Below, piece by piece: positions 16,638 to 26,139 of a stretch of 64,000 nt of DNA. The position numbers and the translations under genes are program-made. The notes under the pieces are model-generated. The model was not told the DNA's origin. It saw nothing but the letters and a program-made list of their open reading frames with translations, and did not search any database. Positions within the stretch are counted from its first letter, which is position 1. Every line of letters starts with the position of its first letter. This DNA is from Leisingera sp. ANG59 (GTDB taxonomy: Bacteria; Pseudomonadota; Alphaproteobacteria; Rhodobacterales; Rhodobacteraceae), in assembly GCF_013317235.1 (NCBI RefSeq), contig NZ_WLCM01000003.1, positions 124,001 to 188,000 on the forward strand, given 5' to 3'.

Positions 16638-19264
16638 TAGCCTGCGGCCTCTTTGAGCTTGTAGAGCACCTCCAGCGCTTCCCGCGGAGAGAGGTCGTCC
16701 GGATGGATGCTGGCTAGGAGTTCTTCGGCCGGAGAGAGGCCCGCCGGTGCCTTGGGCTGCGGCGGCGCGGCGGCAAAAAGAGGCAGGTCGTCGATCTGGA
16801 TCTTGGACCCGCCTTGACGGCTTCCCTGTTCCAGCATGTCGAGCACATCACGCGCACGTGTAACAACCGAGGCTGGCAGGCCGGCAAGCTGCGCCACCTG
16901 GACACCATAGGAGCGGTCGGCAGCACCTTTGCGCACCTCGTGCAGGAAGATGACCTCGCCTTCCCACTCCTTGACCGCCACGGTGGCGTTGTCGACGCCG
17001 TCCAGCTTGGCAGCAAGCTGTGTCAGCTCGTGGTAATGGGTGGCAAACAGGGCGCGGGAGCGATTCACCTCATGCAGGTGCTCGAGCGTCGCCCAGGCAA
17101 TGGACAGGCCGTCATATGTTGCTGTGCCACGGCCGATTTCATCAAGGATCACCAGCGCGCGGTCGTCTGCCTGGTTCAGGATCGCGGCGGTTTCGACCAT
17201 CTCCACCATGAAGGTGGAGCGTCCGCGGGCCAAGTCATCGGAGGCGCCGACGCGGCTGAAAAGCTGGCTCACAACGCCGATGTGCGCGGCCTCAGCCGGG
17301 ACATAGCTGCCCATCTGGGCGAGCAGGGCAATCAAAGCGTTCTGGCGCAGGAATGTCGACTTACCCGCCATGTTGGGGCCGGTCAGCAACCAGACTGCGG
17401 CGCCGTCGCTGGCGCTGAGATCGCAGTCGTTCGCGACAAAGGTCTCGCCGCCATTCTGGCGCAGAGCCTGTTCCACAACCGGGTGGCGGCCGCCTTGCAC
17501 GTGAAACGCACGGCTGTTGTCGACTTTGGGACGGTTCCAGTTTTCGCCGCGGGCTAGATCAGCAAGCCCCGTCAGCAGATCCAGTTCCGCCAGTCCCCGC
17601 GCAGCAGTGTTGAGGCGCGCGGCATTGTCCAGAACGGCACTAGAAAGCTTTGCATAGAGCCGCTTTTCGATCTCCAGCGCTAGGTTGCCTGCATTCAGGA
17701 TGCGGGTCTCGATCTCGCTCAGCTCCACTGTGGTGAACCGGACTTGGTTGGCTGTAGTCTGGCGGTGGATATAGGTCTCGTTCAGCGGCGGCGACATCAT
17801 CTTGTCTGCGTGTGTCGCAGTGGTTTCGATGAAGTAGCCCAGCACGTTGTTGTGCTTGATCTTCAGCGAGGCGACGCCGGTGTGCTCCGCGTATTTCTTC
17901 TGCATTGAAGCAATGACAGAGCGGCCCTCGTCACGCAGCGTGCGGGCTTCGTCCAATTCGGCATCATAGCCGGTTGCAATGAAACCGCCATCGCGGGCCA
18001 GCAGCGGCGGTTCGGCGACAAGGGCTGCGTCCAAAAGAGACAGCAGATCATCGAAATCCTGAAGATCGGACAAGGCGCTGGACATCAGCTCCGGCAGATC
18101 TTTTCCGGTGCAGAGGCCGACGATCACTTCTGCCTGCGACAACCCATTGCGGATTGCAGCCAGATCGCGAGGGCCGCCGCGCTCCAGCGAGAGGCGCGAA
18201 AGCGCGCGGTCGAGGTCCGGTGTCTTGCGCAGCGCAGCGCGCAGGTCTTCGGATGCTTGCGTGTTGTCGACGGCAAAATCCAGTGCGGCCAGCCGCTGGT
18301 GGACGGTGTCCAGATTGCGCGAGGGGCTGGACAGCCGCTGTTCCAGCAAACGGGCGCCGCCCGGGGTGACGGTCCGGTCCACGACGGACAGCAGAGAGCC
18401 GGCCCGGCCGCCGGACAGGGACCGCGTCAGTTCCAGATTGCGGCGGGTGGCGGCGTCGATCTGCACCACCCGGTCCTGAGCCTCCTGCTGCGGCTGCAGC
18501 AGCAGCGGCAGTTTGCCTTTCTGGGTAATCTCCAGATAGTCGATCAGCGCGCCCATCGCCGAGACTTCGGCGCGGGTGAAGGTTCCAAAGCCGTCCAGCG
18601 CGCTGACGTTGAACAGAGTGCAGATGCGTTTTTCGGCAGCGGTGCTGTCAAAGCTTGCTTTTCCCAGGGGGGTCAGCGGGATCTTGTATTCATCGGCCAG
18701 CGGGCGGGCGGCGTCATAGGCGGGACCATCGGCAACGATCAGTTCAGATGGCGCCAGGCGGGCCAGTTCGGGTGACAGCCGCACCCGCGCAACTGGCATC
18801 ACGTGAAATGCGCCTGTGGAGATATCGGCCCAAGCCAGCGCGGCATCGTCCCGGAGTTCCGAATAGGAGACCAGGAAATTGTGGCGGCGCGCTTCCAGCA
18901 GGGAATCCTCGGTCAGCGTGCCGGGGGTGACCAATCGCACCACATCGCGTTTCACCACGGATTTTGAGCCGCGCTTCTTAGCTTCGGCTGGGCTTTCCAG
19001 CTGTTCACCCACGGCTACGCGGAAACCCTTGCGGATCAGTGTAAGCAGATACCCTTCGGCAGCGTGGACCGGCACACCGCACATCGGGATGTCCTCGCCG
19101 TTGTGTTTGCCGCGTTTTGTCAGTGCGATGTCCAGCGCCTCGGCGGCATTGACCGCGTCCTCAAAGAACATCTCATAAAAGTCGCCCATCCGGTAGAAAA
19201 GTAGCGCATCGGCGTGCGCTTCTTTGATCTCGAGATACTGCGCCATCATGGGCGTTACTGTCAT
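16637..19264 (-). CDS. mutS: DNA mismatch repair protein MutS
   Basis: 875 residues from ATG 19264. MutS recognises base mismatches and loops and starts methyl- or nick-directed repair. The mismatch-reading Phe-X-Glu is present in MGDFYEMFFED near residue 32. The ATPase domain shows P-loop GPNMAGKSTFLRQ, DEIGRGTATYDGLSIAWA and the FATHYHEL histidine loop. The C-terminal ends with a helix-turn-helix-like tail. An in-frame ATG 33 bases upstream adds MSCKDDPGGPP, which is not conserved-looking, so I prefer the inner start. Confidence 0.96.
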   Translation of the reverse strand: MTVTPMMAQYLEIKEAHADALLFYRMGDFYEMFFEDAVNAAEALDIALTKRGKHNGEDIPMCGVPVHAAEGYLLTLIRKGFRVAVGEQLESPAEAKKRGSKSVVKRDVVRLVTPGTLTEDSLLEARRHNFLVSYSELRDDAALAWADISTGAFHVMPVARVRLSPELARLAPSELIVADGPAYDAARPLADEYKIPLTPLGKASFDSTAAEKRICTLFNVSALDGFGTFTRAEVSAMGALIDYLEITQKGKLPLLLQPQQEAQDRVVQIDAATRRNLELTRSLSGGRAGSLLSVVDRTVTPGGARLLEQRLSSPSRNLDTVHQRLAALDFAVDNTQASEDLRAALRKTPDLDRALSRLSLERGGPRDLAAIRNGLSQAEVIVGLCTGKDLPELMSSALSDLQDFDDLLSLLDAALVAEPPLLARDGGFIATGYDAELDEARTLRDEGRSVIASMQKKYAEHTGVASLKIKHNNVLGYFIETTATHADKMMSPPLNETYIHRQTTANQVRFTTVELSEIETRILNAGNLALEIEKRLYAKLSSAVLDNAARLNTAARGLAELDLLTGLADLARGENWNRPKVDNSRAFHVQGGRHPVVEQALRQNGGETFVANDCDLSASDGAAVWLLTGPNMAGKSTFLRQNALIALLAQMGSYVPAEAAHIGVVSQLFSRVGASDDLARGRSTFMVEMVETAAILNQADDRALVILDEIGRGTATYDGLSIAWATLEHLHEVNRSRALFATHYHELTQLAAKLDGVDNATVAVKEWEGEVIFLHEVRKGAADRSYGVQVAQLAGLPASVVTRARDVLDMLEQGSRQGGSKIQIDDLPLFAAAPPQPKAPAGLSPAEELLASIHPDDLSPREALEVLYKLKEAAG

Positions 19265-19366
19265 TGGAGGTCCCCCGGGGTCGTCTTTGCAAGACATCTA
19301 CAATGGGGGCGGGGCGAGGAAAACCCGGATATGGTTGCCGCCGAGCGGCCCGGCGGCAGCCTGCTG

Positions 19367-20200
19367 TCAGTAGAGGTTTCGCAAAGTGTCGGGCATCGTG
19401 TTGACAATTGAGAGCGACACTGTGCTCAACTGCTGCTGCGCTTGGAGGGCCAGCAGCTTGGTTGCGGCTTCTTCTATATTGGTGTCGATCATGGAGCTGA
19501 CCCCGCGGGAAAGCGCATCCGATTGTTTGCTGACATAGTCACCTTGGCCAGCAAGCTGATTGGCACTCGACCCCAAAGCCGCCGAACCTTCGATTGCGTA
19601 GGCAAGAAAGCCTTCGATTTCACCCAAAGCAGTCAGGGCGCTGGCACCGTCAGTGATTGTGGTCCGGCTGCCGAGATCGAACAGCGGGCTGCCTTCAAAG
19701 TCCACACCGTCCACGCTGAGAGTGCTGAGGCTGCCGTCGCTGGAAATCGCTGACGGTACCGTCAGCCCAGTGCCGCCGGCCCCGTCGACATCGGTTTTCA
19801 GCAGGTTCACCCCGTTGAACCCAGAAGACGAGATGATCGAATTGATCTGCTCAGTCTTCTTCGACATGGCCTCTTCATATTTGCTGAAATCACCCATGCC
19901 GCTGCTTGCCATAATGGCCAGTGACCGCATCTCAGTCAGGGTTTCGGTGATCTGCTCTGCGCCGGCTGAGGCAACCGCCACAGTAGCCTCGCCCAGCGAC
20001 AAAGAGTCCGAGACTGAGCGCAAACCGGAAATATCGGAATTCATCAGCTCGGAGATCGCCCAGAGGGCTGCGTTATCTTGTGCGGTACTAATATTCTGAC
20101 CGGTGGAAATGCTGTCCTGCGTTTGGTTGAGCTGAGAATTGACTCCGCCCAATGTCTGCAAGGCCACCATCGCACCGGAATTGTTGTGGAAGCTTATCAT
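19367..20200 (-). CDS. Flagellin (orphan locus)
   Basis: 277 residues. The N-terminal (about 1-135) and C-terminal (about 210-277) helical D0/D1 regions are conserved: NNSGAMVALQTLGGVNSQL, QDSISTGQNISTAQDNAA and the end QAQQQLSTVSLSIVNTMPDT. The variable middle is short and Gly/Ser/Asp-rich, as expected of a surface-exposed domain. No other flagellar gene lies nearby; it sits between mutS and maeB. AAAGGA 10 bases before ATG 20200 is a suitable ribosome-binding site. It could be a main or an accessory flagellin. Confidence 0.88.
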   Translation of the reverse strand: MISFHNNSGAMVALQTLGGVNSQLNQTQDSISTGQNISTAQDNAALWAISELMNSDISGLRSVSDSLSLGEATVAVASAGAEQITETLTEMRSLAIMASSGMGDFSKYEEAMSKKTEQINSIISSSGFNGVNLLKTDVDGAGGTGLTVPSAISSDGSLSTLSVDGVDFEGSPLFDLGSRTTITDGASALTALGEIEGFLAYAIEGSAALGSSANQLAGQGDYVSKQSDALSRGVSSMIDTNIEEAATKLLALQAQQQLSTVSLSIVNTMPDTLRNLY

Positions 20201-20497
20201 TCCTCACTTTTCCTTTGATCCTATGCCCTTGACGGGCGGACAATAGCCGTTCTGACCGTTGCTTGCAGTCCCCTGGCTTCCGGACCTCAGCGCCACCTGG
20301 AAGATAGGTGCGCGTTAATACCTATTAAGGAATTGCAGCATTCCGTGGTCTGCTTTGAGGCTAAAACCTGACGGAATCTATCGTCTTTTAGCCGCTTTTT
20401 TCTAAATTCTGGCAATACAGATTCTTGAAACCGCGGATTGAGGGGCGCGTTGGGCTGGGCTAAGACGGTCCGCGACGAGGAGAGGACACGAGATTAA
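20201..20497. promoter_or_regulatory. Divergent regulatory region between flagellin and maeB, with TTAA-N6-TTAA and overlapping inverted repeats
   Basis: This 297-base gap holds no gene. ATAGGT (20304-20309) and ACCTAT (20320-20325) form an inverted repeat with a 10-base spacer. It overlaps TTAATA-CC-TATTAA (20315-20328), which also reads as TTAA-N6-TTAA, close to the CtrA consensus TTAA-N7-TTAA. The elements lie about 105-125 bases upstream of the flagellin start. I saw no clear sigma-54 or sigma-28 promoter. Confidence 0.45.
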
Positions 20498-22753
20498 ATG
20501 CCCAAGAACAAGATCACCGACGAAGAAGCCCTGGCGTTCCACCTGGAGCCATCTCCGGGCAAATGGGAGATCAATGCCACGGTCCCGATGACCACACAGC
20601 GGGACCTGTCGCTGGCGTATTCTCCGGGCGTTGCGGTGCCTTGCGAGTCCATCGCTGAGAATCCGGAGACCGCCTATGATTACACCAACAAGGGCAACCT
20701 CGTTGCGGTGATCTCCAACGGCACGGCTGTATTAGGCCTTGGCAATTTGGGTGCGCTGGGCTCCAAGCCGGTGATGGAAGGCAAATCGGTCCTCTTCAAA
20801 CGCTTTGCCGATGTGAACTCGATCGACATCGAACTGGATACCGAAGACCCGGACAAGTTCATCGAGGCGGTCAAGCTGATGGGGCCGACCTTTGGCGGCA
20901 TCAACCTGGAAGATATCAAGGCGCCCGAATGTTTCATCATTGAGCAGAAGCTCAAGGAAGAGATGGACATTCCGGTGTTTCATGATGACCAGCACGGCAC
21001 TGCGGTGATCTGTGCGGCAGGCCTGATCAACGCGCTGCATCTGTCTGGCAAAAAGATCGAAGATGTGAAGATCGTCCTCAATGGCGCCGGCGCGGCAGGC
21101 ATCGCCTGTATCGAGCTGCTGAAAGCCATGGGCGCGCGGCATGAAAACTGCATCGCCTGCGATACCAAGGGCGTGATCTACCAGGGCCGCACTGAAGGCA
21201 TGAACCAGTGGAAATCGGCCCATGCGATCCAGACCGATCTGCGTACCCTCGAAGAAGCAATGCGCGGGGCTGATGTGTTCCTCGGCGTTTCGGTCAAAGG
21301 CGCAGTGACTCAGGAGATGGTCGCCTCAATGGCCGACAATCCGGTGATCTTTGCGATGGCCAACCCCGATCCGGAAATCACCCCGGAAGAGGCGCATGAA
21401 GTGAGGGTTGACGCCATCGTCGCCACCGGCCGCTCGGATTACCCGAACCAGGTCAACAACGTCCTGGGCTTCCCCTATCTGTTCCGCGGAGCGCTGGACA
21501 TTCATGCCCGTGCCATCAATGACGAGATGAAGATTGCCTGTGCGCATGCGCTGGCGGCGCTGGCGCGCGAGGATGTGCCGGACGAGGTGGCGCTGGCTTA
21601 TGGCAAATCGCTGACTTTTGGCCGCGATTACATCATTCCAACCCCGTTTGATCCGCGGCTGATCCACCGGATTCCGCCGGCCGTGGCCAAGGCGGGCATG
21701 GATACCGGTGCGGCGCGCCGCCCGATCGTGGACATGGACGCCTATGAGGTGGGTTTGAAGTCGCGCATGGACCCGACGGCCTCGATCCTGCGCGGCCTGA
21801 ATGCCCGCGCGCGCTCTGCCCAGTCGCGGATGATCTTCGCCGAGGGCGACGACCCGCGGGCGCTGCGTGCCGCAGTGATGTACCAGCGCTCGGGTTTTGG
21901 GAAATCGCTGGTCGTGGGACGGCCGGAGGACGTGCGCACCAAGCTGGAGAAAGCCGGTCTGGGGGATGCCGTGCGTGAACTGGAAGTGGTGAATGCGGCC
22001 AACACGCCGCATTTCGAGATGTACAAGGAATTCCTGTACAACCGCCTGCAGCGCAAAGGGTTTGACCGTAAGGACATCCATCGCTTGGTGGGCCGCGACC
22101 GGCATGTGTTCTCCAGCCTGATGCTGGCGCATGGGCATGGTGACGGCCTGGTGACTGGCGCGACCCGTAAGTCGGCGCATGTGCTGGACCGGATCAACCA
22201 TGTCTTCGATGCCGACGCGGATCACGGCGTGGCTGGTGTGACCGCGCTGTTGCACAAGGGCCGGATCGTGCTGATCGGCGACACGCTGGTGCACGAATGG
22301 CCGGACGAAAACCACCTGGCCAACATCGCGGAACGCGCGGCCGTGGTGGCCCGCCATATGGGGCTTGAACCGCGGGTGGCCTTCGTCAGCTTCTCCACCT
22401 TCGGCTATCCGGTGTCAGAACGGGCCGAGAAGATGCATGTCGCTCCCACTGTGCTGGACAAGCGCGGCGTCGACTTCGAGTATGAAGGTGAGATGACCGT
22501 CGACGTGGCTCTGAACGAGCGCGCGCAGCGGTATTACCCGTTCCAGCGGTTGACTGGCCCGGCCAACGTCCTGATCGTGCCGGCCCGCCACTCGGCTTCA
22601 ATTTCGGTCAAGCTGATGCAGGAAATGGGCGGTGCCACGGTGATTGGTCCGATCCTGTCCGGCATCGATAAGCCGATCCAGATCTGTTCGACCACCTCCA
22701 CCACCAATGACATTCTGAACATGGCGGTGCTGGCAGCCTGCAATATCGGGTGA
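20498..22753 (+). CDS. maeB: NADP-dependent malic enzyme with C-terminal phosphotransacetylase-like domain
   Basis: 751 residues. MaeB decarboxylates malate to pyruvate with NADP+, feeding acetyl-CoA and NADPH pools. The malic N-domain and NAD-binding domain fill about residues 1-430 ([39 protein letters not shown]). The C-terminal part from about 435 resembles phosphate acetyltransferase ([34 protein letters not shown]), which in this hybrid class is regulatory rather than catalytic. It starts after GGAGAGG and is 6 bases upstream of a ribokinase-family gene. Confidence 0.95.
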   Translation: MPKNKITDEEALAFHLEPSPGKWEINATVPMTTQRDLSLAYSPGVAVPCESIAENPETAYDYTNKGNLVAVISNGTAVLGLGNLGALGSKPVMEGKSVLFKRFADVNSIDIELDTEDPDKFIEAVKLMGPTFGGINLEDIKAPECFIIEQKLKEEMDIPVFHDDQHGTAVICAAGLINALHLSGKKIEDVKIVLNGAGAAGIACIELLKAMGARHENCIACDTKGVIYQGRTEGMNQWKSAHAIQTDLRTLEEAMRGADVFLGVSVKGAVTQEMVASMADNPVIFAMANPDPEITPEEAHEVRVDAIVATGRSDYPNQVNNVLGFPYLFRGALDIHARAINDEMKIACAHALAALAREDVPDEVALAYGKSLTFGRDYIIPTPFDPRLIHRIPPAVAKAGMDTGAARRPIVDMDAYEVGLKSRMDPTASILRGLNARARSAQSRMIFAEGDDPRALRAAVMYQRSGFGKSLVVGRPEDVRTKLEKAGLGDAVRELEVVNAANTPHFEMYKEFLYNRLQRKGFDRKDIHRLVGRDRHVFSSLMLAHGHGDGLVTGATRKSAHVLDRINHVFDADADHGVAGVTALLHKGRIVLIGDTLVHEWPDENHLANIAERAAVVARHMGLEPRVAFVSFSTFGYPVSERAEKMHVAPTVLDKRGVDFEYEGEMTVDVALNERAQRYYPFQRLTGPANVLIVPARHSASISVKLMQEMGGATVIGPILSGIDKPIQICSTTSTTNDILNMAVLAACNIG

Positions 22754-22759
22754 TCTGAC

Positions 22760-23632
22760 ATGGCAATCTGGAACCTCGGCTCGATCAATGCGGACATGGT
22801 CTATGCCATGCCGCATCTGCCGGCGGCGGGGGAAACCCTTGCTGCCCGCAGCCTTGACCGTTTTCTTGGCGGCAAGGGTGCCAATATGTCCGTTGCTGCG
22901 GCCCGTGCCGGCAGCTCTGTGAACCATATAGGTGCTGTGGGTCCTGACGGAGAATGGGCGGTCGAGAGGCTGAAGGCGTATGGGGTTGGCACCGGCCACA
23001 TTGTCCAAGCAGACACCCCGACCGGCCATGCGATCATCGTGGTCGAGCCTGAGGGCGAAAACCAGATCATTCTGTTCCCCGGCGCCAATCGCGCACTGAG
23101 CCAGGATCAGGTGGATCGGGCTCTGTCCCTGGCGAAGTCTGGTGACATCCTGGTCATGCAGAACGAAACCAGCATGCAGGCAGAGGCGGCGCAGTTGGGC
23201 CGGCAGAAGGGGCTGCGCGTCTGCTACGCTGCCGCCCCGTTTGATGCAGACGCTGTGCAGGCGGTTCTTCCCTACTTGGACTTTCTGATCCTGAATGAGA
23301 TCGAGGCACAGCAGCTTGCGCAGGCAACGGGGAAACAACCGGGAGAGCTTGGCATCAAGGATGTGATCATCACCCTGGGCGCCAAGGGCGCACGGCATAT
23401 TGACGGAGACACGGGCGCTGTCAGTGACGTGCCTGCCTTGCCAGTCACGCCGGTTGATACAACCGGTGCAGGCGATACTTTTACCGGCTACGTATTGTCT
23501 GGTTTGGATCTGGGCCTGACAGTTGCGGAGGCGATGGAACAGGCAAGCCGCGCAGGGGCCCTTATGGTCACGCGCCGGGGCACGGCTGACGTCATTCCTG
23601 ATTTGAAGGAAGTGCAGGCCGCCCGGTTCTGA
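22760..23632 (+). CDS. Ribokinase-family (PfkB) sugar kinase
   Basis: 290 residues of the PfkB carbohydrate kinase family, which phosphorylates sugars or nucleosides with ATP. The N-terminal signature GGKGANMSVAAARAG (residues 38-51) and the C-terminal TTGAGDTFTGYVLSGL with catalytic D239 are intact, and LILNEIEAQ is a typical mid-domain segment. It most resembles RbsK, but there is no ribose transporter nearby, so the substrate is unproven. It follows maeB by 6 bases and may be co-transcribed. Confidence 0.85.
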   Translation: MAIWNLGSINADMVYAMPHLPAAGETLAARSLDRFLGGKGANMSVAAARAGSSVNHIGAVGPDGEWAVERLKAYGVGTGHIVQADTPTGHAIIVVEPEGENQIILFPGANRALSQDQVDRALSLAKSGDILVMQNETSMQAEAAQLGRQKGLRVCYAAAPFDADAVQAVLPYLDFLILNEIEAQQLAQATGKQPGELGIKDVIITLGAKGARHIDGDTGAVSDVPALPVTPVDTTGAGDTFTGYVLSGLDLGLTVAEAMEQASRAGALMVTRRGTADVIPDLKEVQAARF

Positions 23633-23648
23633 CCTGGGCTCCCCTGCC

Positions 23649-24314
23649 TCAGTGCCCTTTGGCGAAGGGCGCCGCGTCGCCCCAAAGCTGCGACACCTTC
23701 GCATCGCGCCCGCAGGCCTGACGGTAGCGTTTGTAAGCTGCCGCCTGCCGTTTGGGGCCGAACCGGGTGAAAACCAGGCTGTCGCCCTTGTAATAGTCCT
23801 GGTGGTAGTCTTCCGCCTCGTAGAAAGTCTTGGATTGCAGGATCGGGGTCACGATTTTCTGCCCCAAGGCCTGCTGGGCTTCTGCCTTTACTTGTTCAGA
23901 AAGAGCCCTTTCTTCCTTGTTAGAAACAAAAACTGCGGTGCGATAACTGTTGCCACGGTCGCAGAACTGGCCGCCAGGATCGGTGGGGTCCACTGAGCGG
24001 AAGAAAAGCGTGAGAAGATGCTCGCGAGAGACTTTGGCTGGATCAAAGATAATCTGCACCGCCTCATAGTGGCCGGTGCCACCGCGGGTGACGTCTTTGT
24101 AAGTGGGGTTCGCCGTGGTGCCACCCGTGTAACCGGATACGGCTTCAACCACACCCGGCACCCCTTCGAAATCGCTTTCCACACACCAGAAACAGCCGCC
24201 GGCAACGGTCAGAACTTCGGTCGACTGCGCGCGCAACGGATTGCCGTGTGCCGCAACTCCGAAGGTGATCGCACCGGTCAATACCAGGGGTTTCAATTTT
24301 TCCAGAACTCTCAT
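23649..24314 (-). CDS. msrA: Exported peptide-methionine (S)-S-oxide reductase MsrA
   Basis: 221 residues from ATG 24314. MsrA reduces methionine-S-sulfoxide in proteins. The catalytic GCFWC motif places the active cysteine at residue 41, GYTGG and YHQDYYKG are other conserved sites. Unlike most MsrA, about 30 residues precede the domain: a basic start, a hydrophobic stretch and an Ala-Gln cleavage region, so it is predicted to be periplasmic. GGAG eight bases before this ATG favours it over an ATG 12 bases upstream. It converges with the ribokinase gene with 16 bases between them. Confidence 0.93.
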   Translation of the reverse strand: MRVLEKLKPLVLTGAITFGVAAHGNPLRAQSTEVLTVAGGCFWCVESDFEGVPGVVEAVSGYTGGTTANPTYKDVTRGGTGHYEAVQIIFDPAKVSREHLLTLFFRSVDPTDPGGQFCDRGNSYRTAVFVSNKEERALSEQVKAEAQQALGQKIVTPILQSKTFYEAEDYHQDYYKGDSLVFTRFGPKRQAAAYKRYRQACGRDAKVSQLWGDAAPFAKGH

Positions 24315-24369
24315 TCCCGACTCCATCCTGTCTTGCTGCCAGACTGCCGGCTGCCGCGCCCCTGCTCAA

Positions 24370-24449
24370 GCCGGCACGTCAGGATTTCACGGACTGGTGA
24401 CAGCACGTTATCGTTTGGATTCCGGATCCAGTATTACTAACGTGCCGGC
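24370..24449. repeat. 10-bp perfect inverted repeat in the msrA/aminotransferase divergent region
   Basis: GCCGGCACGT at 24370-24379 and ACGTGCCGGC at 24440-24449 are exact reverse complements separated by 60 bases. The right arm ends two bases before the AAGGAGG ribosome-binding site of the class IV aminotransferase gene. It could be two operator half-sites or the base of a long RNA stem. Confidence 0.6.
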
Positions 24450-24462
24450 CAAGGAGGATTCC

Positions 24463-25371
24463 ATGACCGACAAGATGAGCACCCACCAGGCCGAAGAAGA
24501 TCAGCGCAACGAAGCGATCCTGATTTATTTGAATGGTGAAATCGTTCCCAAGGCTGAGGCCAAGGTCAGCGTATATGACAGCGGTTTCATGCTGGGCGAC
24601 GGCGTTTGGGAGGGGCTGCGGCTGTACAATGGCACTTGGGCCTTCATAGATGAACATCTTGACCGCCTGTTTGAAGCAGCCAAGGCGATTGATCTGGACA
24701 TCGGCTTGGACCGGGATGGTGTCAAAAGCGCTTTGTTAGAGACACAAAAGGCCAATGGGATGATTTCGGACGCTCATGCCCGCCTGATGGTCACGCGCGG
24801 TGTTAAAACCCGCCCGTTCCAGCATCCTTCGCTGTCGCGCCAGGGGCCGACGATGACCATTATCATGGAGCATTCGCGCCCCAACCTGCCGCGGTCGATC
24901 AAGCTGGCAACGGTGCCGCATCTCCGCGGGCTGCCGATGACCCAGGATCCCAAGCTCAACTCCCACTCCAAGCTGAACTGCATCCTCGCCTGCATTGCGG
25001 CGGAGAAGGCCGGCGCGGATGAGGCGCTGATGCTGGATGTGAATGGCTTTGTGAACACCACCAACGCCTGCAACTTCTTTATCGTCCGAAAAGGGGCAGT
25101 TTGGACTTCCACCGGTGACTACTGCATGAACGGTATCACCCGGCAGAAAGTAATTGATCTTTGCCGCGATAACGGCATTCCGGTCTACGAGCGGAACTAC
25201 TCTCTTGTTGACACCTACGGTGCGGATGAGGCCTTTCTCACCGGGACGTTTGGCGCGCAAACCCCGGTGGGCAGCATTGATGGACGGCAGATCGGCAGCG
25301 GTCAGATGGGTCCCGTGACGGAGCGTATCCGCGGTCTCTACAAGGCGCTGATCGAGAAGGAGTGCGCCTGA
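24463..25371 (+). CDS. Class IV aminotransferase (D-amino-acid/branched-chain type), atypical cofactor residue
   Basis: 302 residues of fold-type IV PLP enzymes (BCAT, D-amino-acid transaminase, aminodeoxychorismate lyase). YDSGFMLGDGVWEGLRLYNG near residues 38-57 is the family start, and the PLP lysine is probably K170 in NSHSKLNCILA. The segment GFVNTTNACNFF aligns with the usual GxVxExxxxN; the glutamate that normally contacts the PLP ring nitrogen appears as T199. ATG 24463 has a strong AAGGAGG. Its stop codon overlaps the next start, so it is coupled to the sulfotransferase-like gene. Substrate unknown. Confidence 0.82.
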   Translation: MTDKMSTHQAEEDQRNEAILIYLNGEIVPKAEAKVSVYDSGFMLGDGVWEGLRLYNGTWAFIDEHLDRLFEAAKAIDLDIGLDRDGVKSALLETQKANGMISDAHARLMVTRGVKTRPFQHPSLSRQGPTMTIIMEHSRPNLPRSIKLATVPHLRGLPMTQDPKLNSHSKLNCILACIAAEKAGADEALMLDVNGFVNTTNACNFFIVRKGAVWTSTGDYCMNGITRQKVIDLCRDNGIPVYERNYSLVDTYGADEAFLTGTFGAQTPVGSIDGRQIGSGQMGPVTERIRGLYKALIEKECA

Positions 25372-26084
25372 TGCGGATTGCCATGTGGTCCGGGCCAAGG
25401 AACCTGTCGACGGCGATGATGTATGCCTTTGGCAACCGCGGCGATTGCGCCGTTGTGGATGAGCCGTTTTATGCGGCCTATCTGGCTATGACAGGCCTCA
25501 ATCATCCGATGCGTGCGGAAATCCTGGAAAGCCAGCCGCAGGATCCTGTGTCCGTGGCACAGGCTTTGCTGGGACCGGTGCCGGCGGCCAAGCCGTTCTA
25601 CTACCAGAAACACATGACGCAGCACATGATCCCAGGCGTTCCGCGTGAATGGATGCGGGATGTCACCAATGTCTTTCTGATCCGGCACCCGGCACGGGTG
25701 ATCGCCTCTTACGCGGCGAAACGGGAGAATCCGGTGCTGGAGGACATAGGATTCCGCCAGCAGGCAGAGCTGTTTGATCTCGTGCGCGGCTGGGGACAGG
25801 TGCCGGTTGTGGTGGACAGCCATGACATCCGAGAGAACCCGGCTGTCAAGCTGGAGCAGCTGTGCGAGAGGATTGGCGTGCCGTATTCACCGAAGATGCT
25901 GAGCTGGCCCAAGGGCGGGCACAAGGATGACGGCGTCTGGGCCGCCCATTGGTACGGAGCAGTCTGGACTTCAACCGGATTCGCCGGCCCGGAAGGCCGT
26001 CTGCCTGAAGTGCCGGAAGAACTGCAGCCGGTATTCCAGGCTGCGATGCCCTATTATGAGCAGATGAAGGCTGCAAAGATCTGA
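25371..26084 (+). CDS. Sulfotransferase-like P-loop protein
   Basis: 237 residues. MWSGPRNLSTAMMYAFGNRG at the N-terminus resembles the PAPS 5'-phosphosulfate loop of sulfotransferases, and NVFLIRHPARVIASYAA (about residues 103-119) resembles the 3'-phosphate-binding motif; WTSTGFAGPEG is near the end. The family is a good match, but no substrate can be assigned. ATG 25371 shares a base with the aminotransferase stop codon, and GGAG precedes it, so the two proteins are probably made together and may act in one pathway. Confidence 0.78.
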   Translation: MRIAMWSGPRNLSTAMMYAFGNRGDCAVVDEPFYAAYLAMTGLNHPMRAEILESQPQDPVSVAQALLGPVPAAKPFYYQKHMTQHMIPGVPREWMRDVTNVFLIRHPARVIASYAAKRENPVLEDIGFRQQAELFDLVRGWGQVPVVVDSHDIRENPAVKLEQLCERIGVPYSPKMLSWPKGGHKDDGVWAAHWYGAVWTSTGFAGPEGRLPEVPEELQPVFQAAMPYYEQMKAAKI

Positions 26085-26139
26085 CCGGCGGAGGGGCATT
26101 ACCCTTTGGGCCTGGACACCTGCAGCCGGAGAAAGCGGG

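Noticed and set aside
17493-17508. CACGTGAAAC-containing parS-like site in mutS
   Set aside because: Only 12 of 16 positions match parS; a similar weak match is near 51036-51051. Such degenerate sites occur by chance.
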